Part shown: positions 25,812-35,709 of the stretch, piece after piece | Layout: each line of letters opens with the position of its first letter | Numbering within the stretch: the stretch's first letter is position 1 | DNA from: Salmonella bongori NCTC 12419 | Lineage (GTDB): Bacteria; Pseudomonadota; Gammaproteobacteria; Enterobacterales; Enterobacteriaceae | Length of the DNA stretch: 64,000 nucleotides | Direction: 5' to 3' | NCBI RefSeq assembly: GCF_000252995.1 | Contig: NC_015761.1 | Location: 2,170,001 to 2,234,000, forward strand | The notes under the pieces: model-generated | Seen by the model: only the letters and a program-made list of their open reading frames with translations | What the model was told of the DNA's origin: nothing | The model's database searches: none | Position numbers and translations under genes: made by a program

Positions 25812-27500
25812 TTATGCCGCTTTTGCCGTAACTTCCGTTTCCGGACGTTTTACAAAGGCATAAGCCAGCCCTGCTACCAGCGTACCCGCCACAATCGCCA
25901 GCAGGTATCCCAATACCGGCGTAATTGCGCCTGGGATAAGCAGAACAAACAGACCGCCATGCGGCGCCATTAATTTTGCCCCTACCGCCATAGAAATGGC
26001 CCCGGTCAACGCGCCGCCAACGATACAGCACGGCAGTACACGCATCGGGTCACGGGCCGCAAACGGAATTGCGCCTTCGGTAATAAAGCACAGTCCCAGC
26101 ACCAGCGCCGCTTTACCGCCTTCCTGCTGCGCCTTGTCGAATTTACGACGCGCCACCATTGTCGCCAGCCCCAGCGCTAACGGCGGAACCATACCTGCGG
26201 CCATAATCGCCGCCATCGGCGCGTAAGTTTGCGTACTCAGCAGACCAACGCCAAACGCATATGCCGCTTTGTTCACCGGGCCACCCATGTCGGTACACAT
26301 CATTCCGCCCAGAATCGCGCCCAGCAGCACCGCATTTGCGGTTCCCATGGTTTGCAGCCAGTGCGTCAGTCCTTCCAGAATGCCGGCGACCGGTTTACCA
26401 ATCAGATAAATCATCGCCAGGCCTACCACCAGGCTGGAAATTAACGGAATGATCAAAATTGGCTTCAGCGCTTCCATACTTTGCGGCAGTTTCAGTTTCG
26501 TGCTGATAAGCTTCGCCATATAACCGGCAAGAAAACCAGCAATGATCCCGCCAATAAAGCCGGAACCGGTACTCACCGCCAGCATACCGCCAATCAGACC
26601 CGGAGTGAGGCCTGGGCGATCCGCAATGGAGAAAGCGATATAGCCTGCCAGTACCGGCACCATCAGCGCAAACGCCGAACCGCCGCCAATCTGCATCAGC
26701 GCCGCCGCCAGCGTGCCCGGCTCCTTAAATGCTTCAATACCAAAGGCGAAGGAAAGCGCGATGCATAGCCCGCCGGCAACCACCATCGGCAACATGTAAG
26801 AAACACCTGTCAACAAATGGCGATACGCGCCAGCGCTCTCTTTCTTCCCTTCCGTCGCCGTCTGCGACGCCTTCCCTGCCGGCTGATACGGCGTTGCTTC
26901 CGCCACGGCTTTATCCAGTTCCTGCGCCGTCTTTTTCAACGCCAGACCCGTAGAGGTCCGGTACATCGGAAGGCCGGCGAACTTCGCCAGATCGACTTCA
27001 ATATCTGCCGCTACAATCACCAAATCGGCTTCCGCCACCTCTTCTGGCGTGATGGCATTGCCCGCCCCCACGGAGCCGCGAGTTTCCACTTTTACCCACC
27101 AGCCACGTTTTTTCGCTTCGGTTTCAATTGCTTCAGCCGCCATGAAGGTATGCGCCACGCCAGTCGGACATGCCGTTACCGCCACCACGCGTTTTGGACC
27201 ACCGCTCACTACAGGCACTGCCGTAGTAGGCGCGCTATAGGGTGTCGCATGGCTTTTGGCTTCGCTCAGAAACAGCTCCGGATGCGCAACGGCGCGGCCA
27301 ATATCGCCCAGCCAGACCTTTTTGCCGTTCAGAGCATTGTCGCTCGGCAGAGATTCGCCCAGTACAATTGCCAGTTCAGCATCATTCGGATTATCGATAA
27401 TTTCCAGATTCGCTTTATGCGCCGCCGCTCCAAGCAGGGTTTTCGCCATGTAAGCGCGAGCCTGGCCGAGATTAGCGTCAATTATCAGCAGCGTTTTCAT
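25812..27500 (-). CDS. fruA: PTS fructose-specific EIIB'BC component
   Basis: Membrane component that takes up fructose and phosphorylates it to fructose-1-phosphate. 562 residues from ATG 27500 ('MKTLLIIDANLGQARAYMAK'); an upstream in-frame start at 27542 overlaps fruK and is not favoured. Order: degenerate EIIB' (1-100), EIIB with the phosphocysteine in 'TACPTGVAHTFM', then an EIIC with about nine spans. Third gene of fruBKA, 16 bases after fruK. Confidence 0.98.
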   Translation of the reverse strand: MKTLLIIDANLGQARAYMAKTLLGAAAHKANLEIIDNPNDAELAIVLGESLPSDNALNGKKVWLGDIGRAVAHPELFLSEAKSHATPYSAPTTAVPVVSGGPKRVVAVTACPTGVAHTFMAAEAIETEAKKRGWWVKVETRGSVGAGNAITPEEVAEADLVIVAADIEVDLAKFAGLPMYRTSTGLALKKTAQELDKAVAEATPYQPAGKASQTATEGKKESAGAYRHLLTGVSYMLPMVVAGGLCIALSFAFGIEAFKEPGTLAAALMQIGGGSAFALMVPVLAGYIAFSIADRPGLTPGLIGGMLAVSTGSGFIGGIIAGFLAGYMAKLISTKLKLPQSMEALKPILIIPLISSLVVGLAMIYLIGKPVAGILEGLTHWLQTMGTANAVLLGAILGGMMCTDMGGPVNKAAYAFGVGLLSTQTYAPMAAIMAAGMVPPLALGLATMVARRKFDKAQQEGGKAALVLGLCFITEGAIPFAARDPMRVLPCCIVGGALTGAISMAVGAKLMAPHGGLFVLLIPGAITPVLGYLLAIVAGTLVAGLAYAFVKRPETEVTAKAA

Positions 27501-27516
27501 TATGCCTCTCCTGCTG

Positions 27517-28455
27517 TCAGTTAAACGGTTGTAAGTCGACACGCGCCATCATTGCGGCCAACTGCGGACGATCGGTAATACCGACATTGCTCTGGCTGAC
27601 CGCCAGCGCGGCAACCGCCGTCGCCAGACGCAGCGTATGTTCGCTGGATTCGCGCATCAGCAGTCCGTAAATCAGCCCGCCGACCATCGAGTCTCCCGCG
27701 CCGACAGTACTTACCACGTCAACTGCCGGTGGTTTGGCGATCCATTCTCCGGAGGCGTTTACCCATAGCGCCCCTTCCGCTCCCAGCGAAATGACCACAT
27801 GGGCGATCCCCTGCTCGCGTAACGCGTGCGCCGCCTCAATCACGTCTTTCATTTCCGGTAACTTACGACCCGCCCAAATCTCCAGTTCGCGGCGATTCGG
27901 TTTCACCAGCCACGGCGCGGCTTTAAGACCAGCCACTAACGCTTCACGACTACTATCAAAGATAATGCATGGACACTGGCTGCGCAGACGCGTCATCCAG
28001 TCGGTGAATGCTTCCGGACTCACGCCAGCCGGTAAGCTGCCGCTGACGCAAACCATATCGAACTGCCCCAGCCAGCTCAGGGAGTCGTTCACAAACCGCT
28101 CCCAGTCTGCAGGGGTCACGTCAAAACCGGAGAAGTTAAAATCAGTCACTTCGCCATCTTTTTCCGTCAGTTTCACGTTGATGCGGGTCCGCCCCTGCAC
28201 CACCTGAAAGCGGTTGGCGATACCCAACTCACTGAACAATTGCTGAAAACCATCCTGGTTATCTTTACCAAGGAAACCACCGACCGTGACGTCGATACCT
28301 AAGTCTTTCAGCACTTTAGCAACATTGATACCTTTGCCCGCTGCGTGCAGGCCTGTGGTCTTCACCAGGTTCACTTCGCCGCGTTCAATTTCAGGACAAA
28401 ACCCGACCAAATCGTAAGCCGGATTAAGGGTAATAGTGGCAACACGTCTGCTCAT
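27517..28455 (-). CDS. fruK: 1-phosphofructokinase
   Basis: Phosphorylates fructose-1-phosphate to fructose-1,6-bisphosphate; PfkB family, 312 residues as in E. coli. The C-terminal ATP/anion-hole motif 'TVGAGDSMVGG' with catalytic Asp is intact, as is 'GKGINVAKVLKDLG' near the N-terminus. Its ATG shares one base with the fruB stop (TAATG), giving tight coupling. Its substrate, fructose-1-phosphate, is also the main effector of Cra, which controls this operon. Confidence 0.98.
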   Translation of the reverse strand: MSRRVATITLNPAYDLVGFCPEIERGEVNLVKTTGLHAAGKGINVAKVLKDLGIDVTVGGFLGKDNQDGFQQLFSELGIANRFQVVQGRTRINVKLTEKDGEVTDFNFSGFDVTPADWERFVNDSLSWLGQFDMVCVSGSLPAGVSPEAFTDWMTRLRSQCPCIIFDSSREALVAGLKAAPWLVKPNRRELEIWAGRKLPEMKDVIEAAHALREQGIAHVVISLGAEGALWVNASGEWIAKPPAVDVVSTVGAGDSMVGGLIYGLLMRESSEHTLRLATAVAALAVSQSNVGITDRPQLAAMMARVDLQPFN

Positions 28456-29585
28456 TATGCGCCCTCCCCCAGACCGGCGGCGATCGCTTCGCCAATCGCT
28501 TTCAGCGCTTGTTCAGCATCTTCACCCTGCGCGGTAAAACGCAGACGATGGCCTTTCTTCACGCCTAACGCCACCACTTTCATCAGACTACGTCCATTTG
28601 CCGGTTTGCCGGTTCCATCAAGGTTTGTCACGGTAATTTCACTGTTAAATTGTTTAATCGTATTCACCAGCATGGTGCCCGGACGGGCATGAAGACCATG
28701 CTCATTGCGCACCACAAACTCCGCGCTCAGTACATCATCGGTCAACGCATCATCACTGGTCAGCAGCGCCAGCAGAGTGGCGGCGTCCGCGTTCAGCAAG
28801 CGGTCCGCTTTATTGTTCAGCAACAAATCGCCGAGACGCTTCAGCACAGCAATGGGTTGGTCGTCTTTCATCGCGACGGTCACCAATAGCGCCGCTTTTT
28901 CGCCCTCGGCATCAAATGCCTGAGACGCACGACTTACCGCGACAGCGCTGCGCAGATTGCCCTCTGCGCTGTCGTTCAGCCAGATCCCCTGCCCCAGATT
29001 CATCGGGCGCTCGTTAATCGTTTTTGCGACGAACGCCGCGTCAACAGCTCCCGTCTCCTTCAGACGCGCCGCATTCAGCGCCTGTAGGGTGACCAGCGAA
29101 CTGGCGCTGACATCCAGCGTCATCGTCTCGTTATCGAGTTTTAACTGTTCGCTCTGCTTTTCCCCCATCAGCAGCGCCCGCAACTCTTCCGCCGTTGTTG
29201 CGGATTTCAACTGTTCAGCCACGGAATCATCGCTCAATACATGCGTCAGCTGACGCAGCAGACCGAGGTGTTCGTCTGAGCTGGCGGCAATACCGATTGC
29301 CACATAGGCTACCTGATCTTCTCCCCAGGTAATGCCCTGCGGGAATTGAAAAACCTGTACACCAGTTTTCAACACCTGATCGCGTGTATCCGTTGTGCCA
29401 TGGGGAATAGCAATACCATTGCCAAGAAAGGTAGAGGTTTGCTGTTCACGGGCCAGCATACCGTTAACATAGCCGTCCGCTACATTCCCCGCCTGCACTA
29501 ACGCGGCGGCAATTTGCCGAATGGCCTCTTCTTTATTTCCGGCCTGCTCGCCCGGATGAATGTCCTGAACAGATAACTGAAACAT
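28455..29585 (-). CDS. fruB: PTS fructose-specific EIIA-FPr fusion (diphosphoryl transfer protein)
   Basis: Cytoplasmic phosphocarrier, 376 residues. N-terminal EIIA domain with the phosphohistidine in 'NGIAIPHGTTDT' (about residue 62), a central linker/pseudo-receiver region, and a C-terminal HPr-like FPr domain with 'NEHGLHARPG'. It passes phosphate from EI to FruA. First gene of fruBKA, with two Cra operators upstream. Confidence 0.98.
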   Translation of the reverse strand: MFQLSVQDIHPGEQAGNKEEAIRQIAAALVQAGNVADGYVNGMLAREQQTSTFLGNGIAIPHGTTDTRDQVLKTGVQVFQFPQGITWGEDQVAYVAIGIAASSDEHLGLLRQLTHVLSDDSVAEQLKSATTAEELRALLMGEKQSEQLKLDNETMTLDVSASSLVTLQALNAARLKETGAVDAAFVAKTINERPMNLGQGIWLNDSAEGNLRSAVAVSRASQAFDAEGEKAALLVTVAMKDDQPIAVLKRLGDLLLNNKADRLLNADAATLLALLTSDDALTDDVLSAEFVVRNEHGLHARPGTMLVNTIKQFNSEITVTNLDGTGKPANGRSLMKVVALGVKKGHRLRFTAQGEDAEQALKAIGEAIAAGLGEGA

Positions 29586-29605
29586 GAGTCTCCTCTCCTG
29601 CCGAA

Positions 29606-29620
29606 TTGAAACGATTCAGC
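29606..29620 (-). promoter_or_regulatory. Cra (FruR) operator proximal to fruB
   Basis: TTGAAACGATTCAGC, on the minus strand GCTGAATCGTTTCAA, matches the Cra consensus TGAAWCGNTTNA. It lies 20-35 bases upstream of the fruB start. Confidence 0.85.
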
Positions 29621-29670
29621 TAACATGAGAAAAAAGGCGCCAATCTGGCTTGTAACAAAAACAAGATAGC

Positions 29671-29686
29671 GCTGAAACGTTTCAAG
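29671..29686 (-). promoter_or_regulatory. Cra (FruR) operator distal to fruB
   Basis: GCTGAAACGTTTCAAG contains the perfect palindrome TGAAACGTTTCA, a strong Cra site about 65 bases upstream of the first. Paired operators are the known arrangement at the fru operon. Confidence 0.88.
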
Positions 29687-29954
29687 AAGTCTGGATCTTT
29701 CTGCTTCATCACGCAAGAAAAGATACCGTTTTTATGATAATTTTTTGAGGTGAAGCACATTTTTTCCCCAACGAGAAATCAATAGCTGACGCAAAAATGG
29801 CTTCAGCTTTTCTCTTTCAGCTACCGTCAGCTTGATATTGTAACAACCTGAAATGCTATTTTGATTTTTCGTGTCGATCTTGATTCAGACATCTGTTTAT
29901 TTACTGACGGGCAGCGTACACTCCGGCCTCTCTTCACATCACCGATACAGAAAC

Positions 29955-31136
29955 ATGCATAACAGTCCTGCCGCTGCAGCCCCGAAATCATTTGATCTGA
30001 CGTCTGCCGCCTTTTTGATCGTGGCTTTTCTCACCGGCATTGCCGGTGCGTTACAGACGCCGACACTCAGTATTTTCCTGACGGATGAGGTTCACGCCCG
30101 CCCCGGCATGGTGGGATTCTTTTTTACCGGCAGCGCAGTCATCGGCATTATCGTGAGCCAGTTTCTGGCGGGACGCTCGGATAAAAAAGGCGATCGTAAA
30201 AAACTGATCGTTTTCTGTTGCGTACTGGGTATGCTGGCCTGTGTACTCTTTGCCTGGAATCGCAACTACTTTATTTTGCTGTTTATCGGGGTGCTACTCA
30301 GTAGCTTCGGCTCTACCGCCAACCCGCAGATGTTTGCACTCGCTCGTGAACATGCCGATCGCACAGGACGCGAAGCGGTCATGTTCAGTTCAATTCTGCG
30401 CGCCCAGGTGTCGTTAGCCTGGGTCATTGGACCACCGTTGGCTTATGCGCTGGCGATGGGTTTTAGCTTTACGGTAATGTATTTAAGCGCGGCGGTTGCT
30501 TTTATCGTCTGCGGCGCAATGGTGTGGTTCTTTTTACCGTCAATGCGCAAAGATACGCCACTGGCGATCGGCTCGCTGGAGGCGCCGCGCCGCAATCGAC
30601 GCGATACGCTGTTGCTGTTTGTCATCTGTACGCTGATGTGGGGTACTAACAGCTTGTATATCATTAATATGCCGCTGTTTATCATCAATGAGTTACATCT
30701 GCCGGAAAAACTCGCTGGCGTGATGATGGGCACTGCCGCCGGGCTGGAAATTCCCACCATGCTAATTGCAGGCTACTTCGCAAAACGGCTGGGAAAACGC
30801 CTATTGATGCGCATTGCCGTTGTCGCCGGGCTGTGTTTTTATGCCGGGATGCTGTTGGCGCACACGCCGGCGGCATTGCTCGGCTTACAGTTGCTGAACG
30901 CGATTTACATCGGCATTCTCGGCGGGATTGGGATGCTCTATTTTCAGGATCTTATGCCTGGTCAGGCGGGGGCTGCCACGACTCTGTATACTAATACCAT
31001 TCGTGTGGGCTGGATTATTGCTGGTTCACTGGCAGGCATTGCCGCTGAAATCTGGAATTACCATGCGGTCTTCTGGTTTGCGCTGGTGATGATTGTCGCG
31101 ACGATGTTCTGCCTGGCACGAATTAAAGATGTTTAA
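29955..31136 (+). CDS. setB: Sugar efflux transporter SetB
   Basis: Major facilitator of the SET family that exports lactose, glucose and related sugars in assays; 12 spans. 393 residues from ATG 29955 ('MHNSPAAAAPKSFDLTS'), equal to E. coli SetB. An in-frame start at 29871 would add 28 residues without family support. MFS motifs are visible as 'GRSDKKGDRKKLI' in the first cytoplasmic loop. Divergent from fruBKA. Confidence 0.95.
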   Translation: MHNSPAAAAPKSFDLTSAAFLIVAFLTGIAGALQTPTLSIFLTDEVHARPGMVGFFFTGSAVIGIIVSQFLAGRSDKKGDRKKLIVFCCVLGMLACVLFAWNRNYFILLFIGVLLSSFGSTANPQMFALAREHADRTGREAVMFSSILRAQVSLAWVIGPPLAYALAMGFSFTVMYLSAAVAFIVCGAMVWFFLPSMRKDTPLAIGSLEAPRRNRRDTLLLFVICTLMWGTNSLYIINMPLFIINELHLPEKLAGVMMGTAAGLEIPTMLIAGYFAKRLGKRLLMRIAVVAGLCFYAGMLLAHTPAALLGLQLLNAIYIGILGGIGMLYFQDLMPGQAGAATTLYTNTIRVGWIIAGSLAGIAAEIWNYHAVFWFALVMIVATMFCLARIKDV

Positions 31137-31380
31137 CTCGCGAGCCTACTACTTTTGCTATCCGGGAGATTTCAGCGCAGAGATTATCTCTGCGCAATGT
31201 TCCAGCGACTGCTCTTCATTGTTTTTTTGAAGACAGTATTCTAATAGTGACCTCTTACCGACTAAGAGCGTCGCGCTATTACGCTAAATTTACCGATACA
31301 AGAGGGCATCTGATAACAGGCTTTGTAAACTATTCAGGATAGAGCATGAGCCTAATCATGTTTAGCAAACGAGGCTGAGT

Positions 31381-31635
31381 TTATGGTGCAGTTTGCTGTT
31401 CGAGCTCCAGTAAATAGACCATCGCCTCTTCCCGGCTCGTTAAGCACATGTCGCTTGCCGGTTGCAGGCCGGAACAGACTTTCGGACGTAACGGCGAGCC
31501 AAAAATAAGGCACAAGTTATCATCCGAGAGCTGCACGCATCGGGTATTCATCGGTTTACCCTTCGGCATTCCGGGTATTGGCGACGAAATAGAAGGCGCG
31601 ATACAGCACGCCCCACAACCGCTACGGCACTCCAT
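31381..31635 (-). CDS. yeiW: YeiW, YkgJ-type cysteine-cluster protein
   Basis: An 84-residue cytoplasmic protein starting 'MECRSGCGACCIAPSI'; cysteines at residues 3, 7, 10, 11 and later CVQL, CLIF, CSGL and CLTS fit the UPF0153/YkgJ family thought to bind a zinc or iron-sulfur centre. E. coli YeiW has the same length and layout. Function unknown. Isolated on the minus strand between setB and efpL. Confidence 0.9.
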   Translation of the reverse strand: MECRSGCGACCIAPSISSPIPGMPKGKPMNTRCVQLSDDNLCLIFGSPLRPKVCSGLQPASDMCLTSREEAMVYLLELEQQTAP

Positions 31636-31945
31636 CTTCGCACCTTTTTTATAACTCTATGAGATAAAATAAAAATTTATCCAGACCACATTCCGGACGT
31701 AAAATATGGACGTCATTATGATCAGGTCTGCACGCAGGTACTACGGGAGCAGGCTGGAAACAGAAAGGGCAGCACACTCCGGGCAACATGCCATAACGTA
31801 TTCTTATCAGAACGCCGGAGATGAAGCGGGTGAACAATATCACTTTTTTTGCACCAGCAAAAGTGACAATTCCACTTGCCTGAACGGCCCGGCGCGAGTA
31901 GTTTGACGCGATATTTTAGATAATCTCTACAACAGGATCTCCGCG
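31636..31945. other. Intergenic region yeiW / efpL
   Basis: 310 bases holding divergent promoters for yeiW and efpL. Short open frames on both strands look non-coding (no ribosome site, no family resemblance). AGGAT precedes the efpL ATG. Nothing else recognised. Confidence 0.45.
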
Positions 31946-32518
31946 ATGCCAAGAGCGAATGAAATCAAAAAGGGTATGGTACTGAACTACAACGGCAAAT
32001 TGCTGATTGTGAAAGATATCGACATTCAGTCACCTACCGCCCGTGGCGCCGCCACGCTGTATAAAATGCGCTTCTCCGATGTCCGTACCGGTCTGAAAGT
32101 GGAAGAACGTTTCAAAGGCGACGATATCGTTGATACCGTTACCCTGAGCCGCCGCGGCGTTGACTTCTCCTATGTCGATGGCAACGAATATGTATTCATG
32201 GATAAAGAAGACTATACGCCATATACCTTCACCAAAGATCAGATTGAAGAAGAACTGCTGTTTATGCCCGAAGGTGGAATGCCGGATATGCAGGTTCTGA
32301 CCTGGGACGGTCAGTTGCTGGCGCTCGAGCTTCCGCAGACTGTGGATCTGGAGATCGTCGAAACAGCACCGGGTATTAAAGGGGCGTCAGCCAGCGCGCG
32401 TAACAAACCGGCGACGCTGAGTACGGGTCTGGTTATTCAGGTTCCCGAATACCTGAGCGCCGGTGAGAAAATTCGCATTCATATTGAAGAGCGTCGCTAT
32501 ATGGGGCGTGCAGATTAA
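31946..32518 (+). CDS. efpL: Elongation factor P-like protein EfpL (YeiP)
   Basis: EF-P paralogue of 190 residues with the three-domain EF-P architecture; the C-terminal OB domain ends '[12 protein letters not shown]'. The tip of the domain I loop reads '[10 protein letters not shown]' with Arg33, where EF-P has a modifiable Lys34; YeiP proteins keep this arginine and are not lysylated. EfpL helps ribosomes through a subset of proline-containing motifs. A single gene followed by a good terminator. Confidence 0.96.
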
Positions 32519-32557
32519 GTTTCGTGTTTTTCGAGAGTGCCTGGGCCACAAACTGTC

Positions 32558-32590
32558 AGGGACAGCGCTGGCTGTCCCTTTGCTATTTTT
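32558..32590 (+). terminator. Rho-independent terminator of efpL
   Basis: AGGGACAGC-gctg-GCTGTCCCT followed by TTGCTATTTTT. It meets the 3' end of the convergent torD-like gene. Confidence 0.85.
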
Positions 32591-33224
32591 AGTGGTTTCG
32601 GCAGTACACGTTATCCATCAGCAGTGATTCCAGATACTGCGCGTCCTCGTGCATAAAATGCACTATCATCGCGACGGCCAGAACATAAAACCCCTCCGCT
32701 TCCCGTTGCTGGCAGCTCGCCATGAAAAGCGGTGCCCAACACAGAATATGGTGTTGCAAAAAATAGTATTGCGTCGCCACAGACGCTTCCCTGCTTATCT
32801 GTTCCGCCATTAATGCCAGTTGGATCGCAATGTGATCAGAGGCTTCATTCTCTCGCGGCGCCAGTGCTTGTTCCACCAGTAGCGCATTCATCTGCCGCCG
32901 CTCCTGAGCCGGCGTAGTATGAGGATAATGTCCGGCATACGGCGAGACACCCACTGGCGGTGCCAGCAAAAACAGCGAGGCGAAGTCCGCAGCCAGTTCC
33001 TGCTCCCTCGCCTCACGGTGCAACACACGCGTCAGGCTACGTTCAAATCGTTTAACGTCGGAAGCCAGACCAGGAATAGTGGAAAGCGAGGCAATCCAGG
33101 CCCGGCTTTCCCGGCCGCCAAGCGTAACTAACTGTGCCTCAGTCAGTTCCTGAAACAGCAATTGCGAAAACCACTGATATATCGCCGCACGCGGCGAAGT
33201 AACAGAACTATGCTGCATTTTCAC
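32589..33224 (-). CDS. torD: TorD-type chaperone for a Tat-exported molybdoenzyme
   Basis: A 211-residue cytoplasmic chaperone of the TorD/DmsD family; it binds the apo-reductase and its Tat signal and helps molybdenum cofactor insertion. The all-helical layout and the segment 'PYAGHYPHTTPAQER' (like the family's SPYESVY region) support this. E. coli TorD is 199 residues. The start at 33224 overlaps the reductase gene by 17 bases, giving coupling. Last gene of torCAD. Confidence 0.87.
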   Translation of the reverse strand: MKMQHSSVTSPRAAIYQWFSQLLFQELTEAQLVTLGGRESRAWIASLSTIPGLASDVKRFERSLTRVLHREAREQELAADFASLFLLAPPVGVSPYAGHYPHTTPAQERRQMNALLVEQALAPRENEASDHIAIQLALMAEQISREASVATQYYFLQHHILCWAPLFMASCQQREAEGFYVLAVAMIVHFMHEDAQYLESLLMDNVYCRNH

Positions 33225-35700
33225 CCTCCTCTTTTACCGTTTCCGGGCCGCCGAATCCCGTCACATCCGGTGCCTGTGACTGATAGCGTTCCACCTCCAC
33301 CAGAACCGTGTGGGCAGAAGGCCCCTGCGCCAGTTGCGATGTGGCGATATCTGCGCTCAGTACATTAGGATCGCCATAAGTACACAGCGCTCCGGCCTTA
33401 CCGCCTGTCTGTGGCGAGTACCATGCTCCTTCGTGAATACGAATCACGCCGGGAGCATAATCAGGGCTTATCACCACCCCCGCCAGCACCTGGCCGCGGT
33501 CATTAAAAACACGAGCGATGTCACCGGATTTCAGCCCACGCGCCCGGGCATCCTGCTCACACATATAAAGCGGCTCTCTTCCTGCGACGGCATAGCTTTT
33601 ACGAAACGCTTCGCTGGAGCAAAGTTGCGAGTGAAGCCGTTTATCCGGATGGCAGGATTGCAGATGAAGCGGATATTTCGCCTTGCTGTGGATACGCTCG
33701 AACGGTTCCATCCAGACGGGGTGCCCCGGGCAGTCCGCGTAGCCAAACCCGGCGATAGTTTTACTGAAGATTTCGATTAATCCCGATGGCGTGCCCAGCG
33801 GGTTCAGGTCAGGTTGTTCGCGAAACTCGCTGTGACGCACCCACGGCTGTCCCGCCGGGTATTCAATATAGCCTTCGCCCTGCCAGAAGCTGGCAAAATC
33901 CGGCAGATTAACGCCCAGCGACGCCCCGGTTTTTACCCCTTCATCATAAATAGCATTGATCCATTGCATTTCATCGCGATTCTCACGATACGTCGCCTCG
34001 CGATCGAAGCGTTTGCACAACCCGGCGAAAATATCAAAATCATGCCGCGCCTCGAACTGCGGTTTGACCACCTGATGCAACGCTATCAGTCCTTTATTCG
34101 AATGCGTGCCAAACTGTTCAATATCGTTACGTTCAAAGCGTGTGGTGACAGGCAATACGATATCGGCGAAACGACAGGAAGCGGTCCACTGATGGTCCAG
34201 CACAACGACGGTTTCCAGCTTCTTCCAGGCTTCAATCATGCGGTTGCGATCCTGCTGCGCATGAAAAGGATTCGCCGCGCTATAAATCGCCATTTTGATA
34301 TCCGGGTACGTTAATGCCTCACCGTTAAAAGCGATTTTTTTACCTAGCGCCAGCAGACAGTCGACAATTCGCGAGGTGGGAATATGTTCTGACGCGCCGC
34401 GGAAATCCGGCTTGTACTTTGCCGCTGGCGGCCTGGCGATACTGCCAAGCCCGGACAGTACAGGTCCGGTGGAGGTCACTGTCCCGCCGCCATTATAGTG
34501 CCAGCCAAATCCGACGCCGCCGCCGGGCAGACCAATTTGCCCAACCATGCTGGCGAGCACGACCATCATCCATGGATACTGCTCGCCGTGGTGCATCCGC
34601 TGTACACACCAGCCGCCCATAAACTGAGTGCGTCCTTTTACCAACAAACGGGCGAAGTTCTGAATGTTTTCCGCGCTCAGGCCGCAAATTTCCGCTGCCC
34701 ACTGCGCATCTTTCGGCTGCTTGTCCGTCGTTCCCAGTAAATAAGGCAGAAATTGCTCAAACCCGACAGTGTAATCATTAATAAAATTCATGTCGTAGCG
34801 ATGCTCAACATACAGGGTATGCGCTATACCCAACATCAGCGCGACATCGGTTTGTGGGCGCAACGACAACTGTTCACAGTTAAGGTAATTTTGCGTCTTG
34901 CTGCGCACCGGATCGACGCTAATCACACGCATTTTTCCTTGCGCCACCGCCTCTTTTATCTGCGCCCAGTAGCCGAACGCATCGTGATCGGGTACCAGAA
35001 ACTCGATCTGCAAATTTTTGATCGGATCGCATCCCCACAGCACAATAGTCTGGCTATGTTCAATCACCAGCGGCAGCGACGTTTGTTGCTCATAGACCTC
35101 CAGCGAGCCGATGACATGCGGCAAAATAACCTGTGCCGCCGCGGCGGAGTAGTCGCCGATAGTGGTCACATAGCTGCCATGTAACCCCAGTCCCCGATCC
35201 ATCGCCCCACCAGCCTTGTGATATTTTCCCACCATTTGCCAGTCAGCGAGGCCGGTAAATACCCCGGAAGAACCGTATGTTTTTTGTACCCGCTCCAGTT
35301 CTTCATAAAAAAGATCTAATGCCCGATCCCAACTGACGCGCACAAAACGGTTATCGCCCCGCTGGCGACGGTCGGATTTTTCACGCTGACGCAGCCAGTC
35401 AAGCCGGACCATCGGATAGCGAACGCGCGAAGGGTTATACACGACCTCCCGAACAGCACTAAGCATATCGCAGGGATAGTTATCATGTTTAAAAGGCCGG
35501 GTCTCAACCCACTCGCCATTCACCACTTTTGCTTCAAAAGCGCCAAAATGCGAGCCAGACTGAATCCATTGTTCAGCGTTTACACCGACAGCCCATGCTT
35601 TTTTCATCAGCGGGGACGGTGCCAGCGCGCTGGCGGCGCCGACCGCCAGCATAGCGATCAGAAAACGTCGACGCGACGCGTTAATCTCTTGGGTATCCAT
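33208..35700 (-). CDS. torA: Periplasmic TMAO/S-oxide reductase, TorA-type molybdoenzyme
   Basis: An 830-residue molybdopterin oxidoreductase of the DMSO reductase family. A twin-arginine signal 'SRRRFLIAM' starts at residue 9 with cleavage after about 'KKAWA' (residue 36). There is no N-terminal Fe-S cysteine cluster, as in TorA/TorZ/BisC. The likely molybdenum ligand is Ser185 in 'TIGDYSAAAAQ', next to 'GSLEVYEQQTS', which closely parallels E. coli TorA (848 residues). TorA, TorZ (also reduces biotin sulfoxide and methionine sulfoxide) and related enzymes cannot be separated by eye. Electrons come from the adjacent pentahaem TorC. Confidence 0.88.
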   Translation of the reverse strand: MDTQEINASRRRFLIAMLAVGAASALAPSPLMKKAWAVGVNAEQWIQSGSHFGAFEAKVVNGEWVETRPFKHDNYPCDMLSAVREVVYNPSRVRYPMVRLDWLRQREKSDRRQRGDNRFVRVSWDRALDLFYEELERVQKTYGSSGVFTGLADWQMVGKYHKAGGAMDRGLGLHGSYVTTIGDYSAAAAQVILPHVIGSLEVYEQQTSLPLVIEHSQTIVLWGCDPIKNLQIEFLVPDHDAFGYWAQIKEAVAQGKMRVISVDPVRSKTQNYLNCEQLSLRPQTDVALMLGIAHTLYVEHRYDMNFINDYTVGFEQFLPYLLGTTDKQPKDAQWAAEICGLSAENIQNFARLLVKGRTQFMGGWCVQRMHHGEQYPWMMVVLASMVGQIGLPGGGVGFGWHYNGGGTVTSTGPVLSGLGSIARPPAAKYKPDFRGASEHIPTSRIVDCLLALGKKIAFNGEALTYPDIKMAIYSAANPFHAQQDRNRMIEAWKKLETVVVLDHQWTASCRFADIVLPVTTRFERNDIEQFGTHSNKGLIALHQVVKPQFEARHDFDIFAGLCKRFDREATYRENRDEMQWINAIYDEGVKTGASLGVNLPDFASFWQGEGYIEYPAGQPWVRHSEFREQPDLNPLGTPSGLIEIFSKTIAGFGYADCPGHPVWMEPFERIHSKAKYPLHLQSCHPDKRLHSQLCSSEAFRKSYAVAGREPLYMCEQDARARGLKSGDIARVFNDRGQVLAGVVISPDYAPGVIRIHEGAWYSPQTGGKAGALCTYGDPNVLSADIATSQLAQGPSAHTVLVEVERYQSQAPDVTGFGGPETVKEEGENAA

Positions 35701-35709
35701 AAACTCTCC

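Noticed and set aside
26817..27524. 235-codon plus-strand open frame opposite fruA
   Set aside because: Arg/His/Phe-rich shadow of a highly conserved PTS gene, with no ribosome site or family resemblance.
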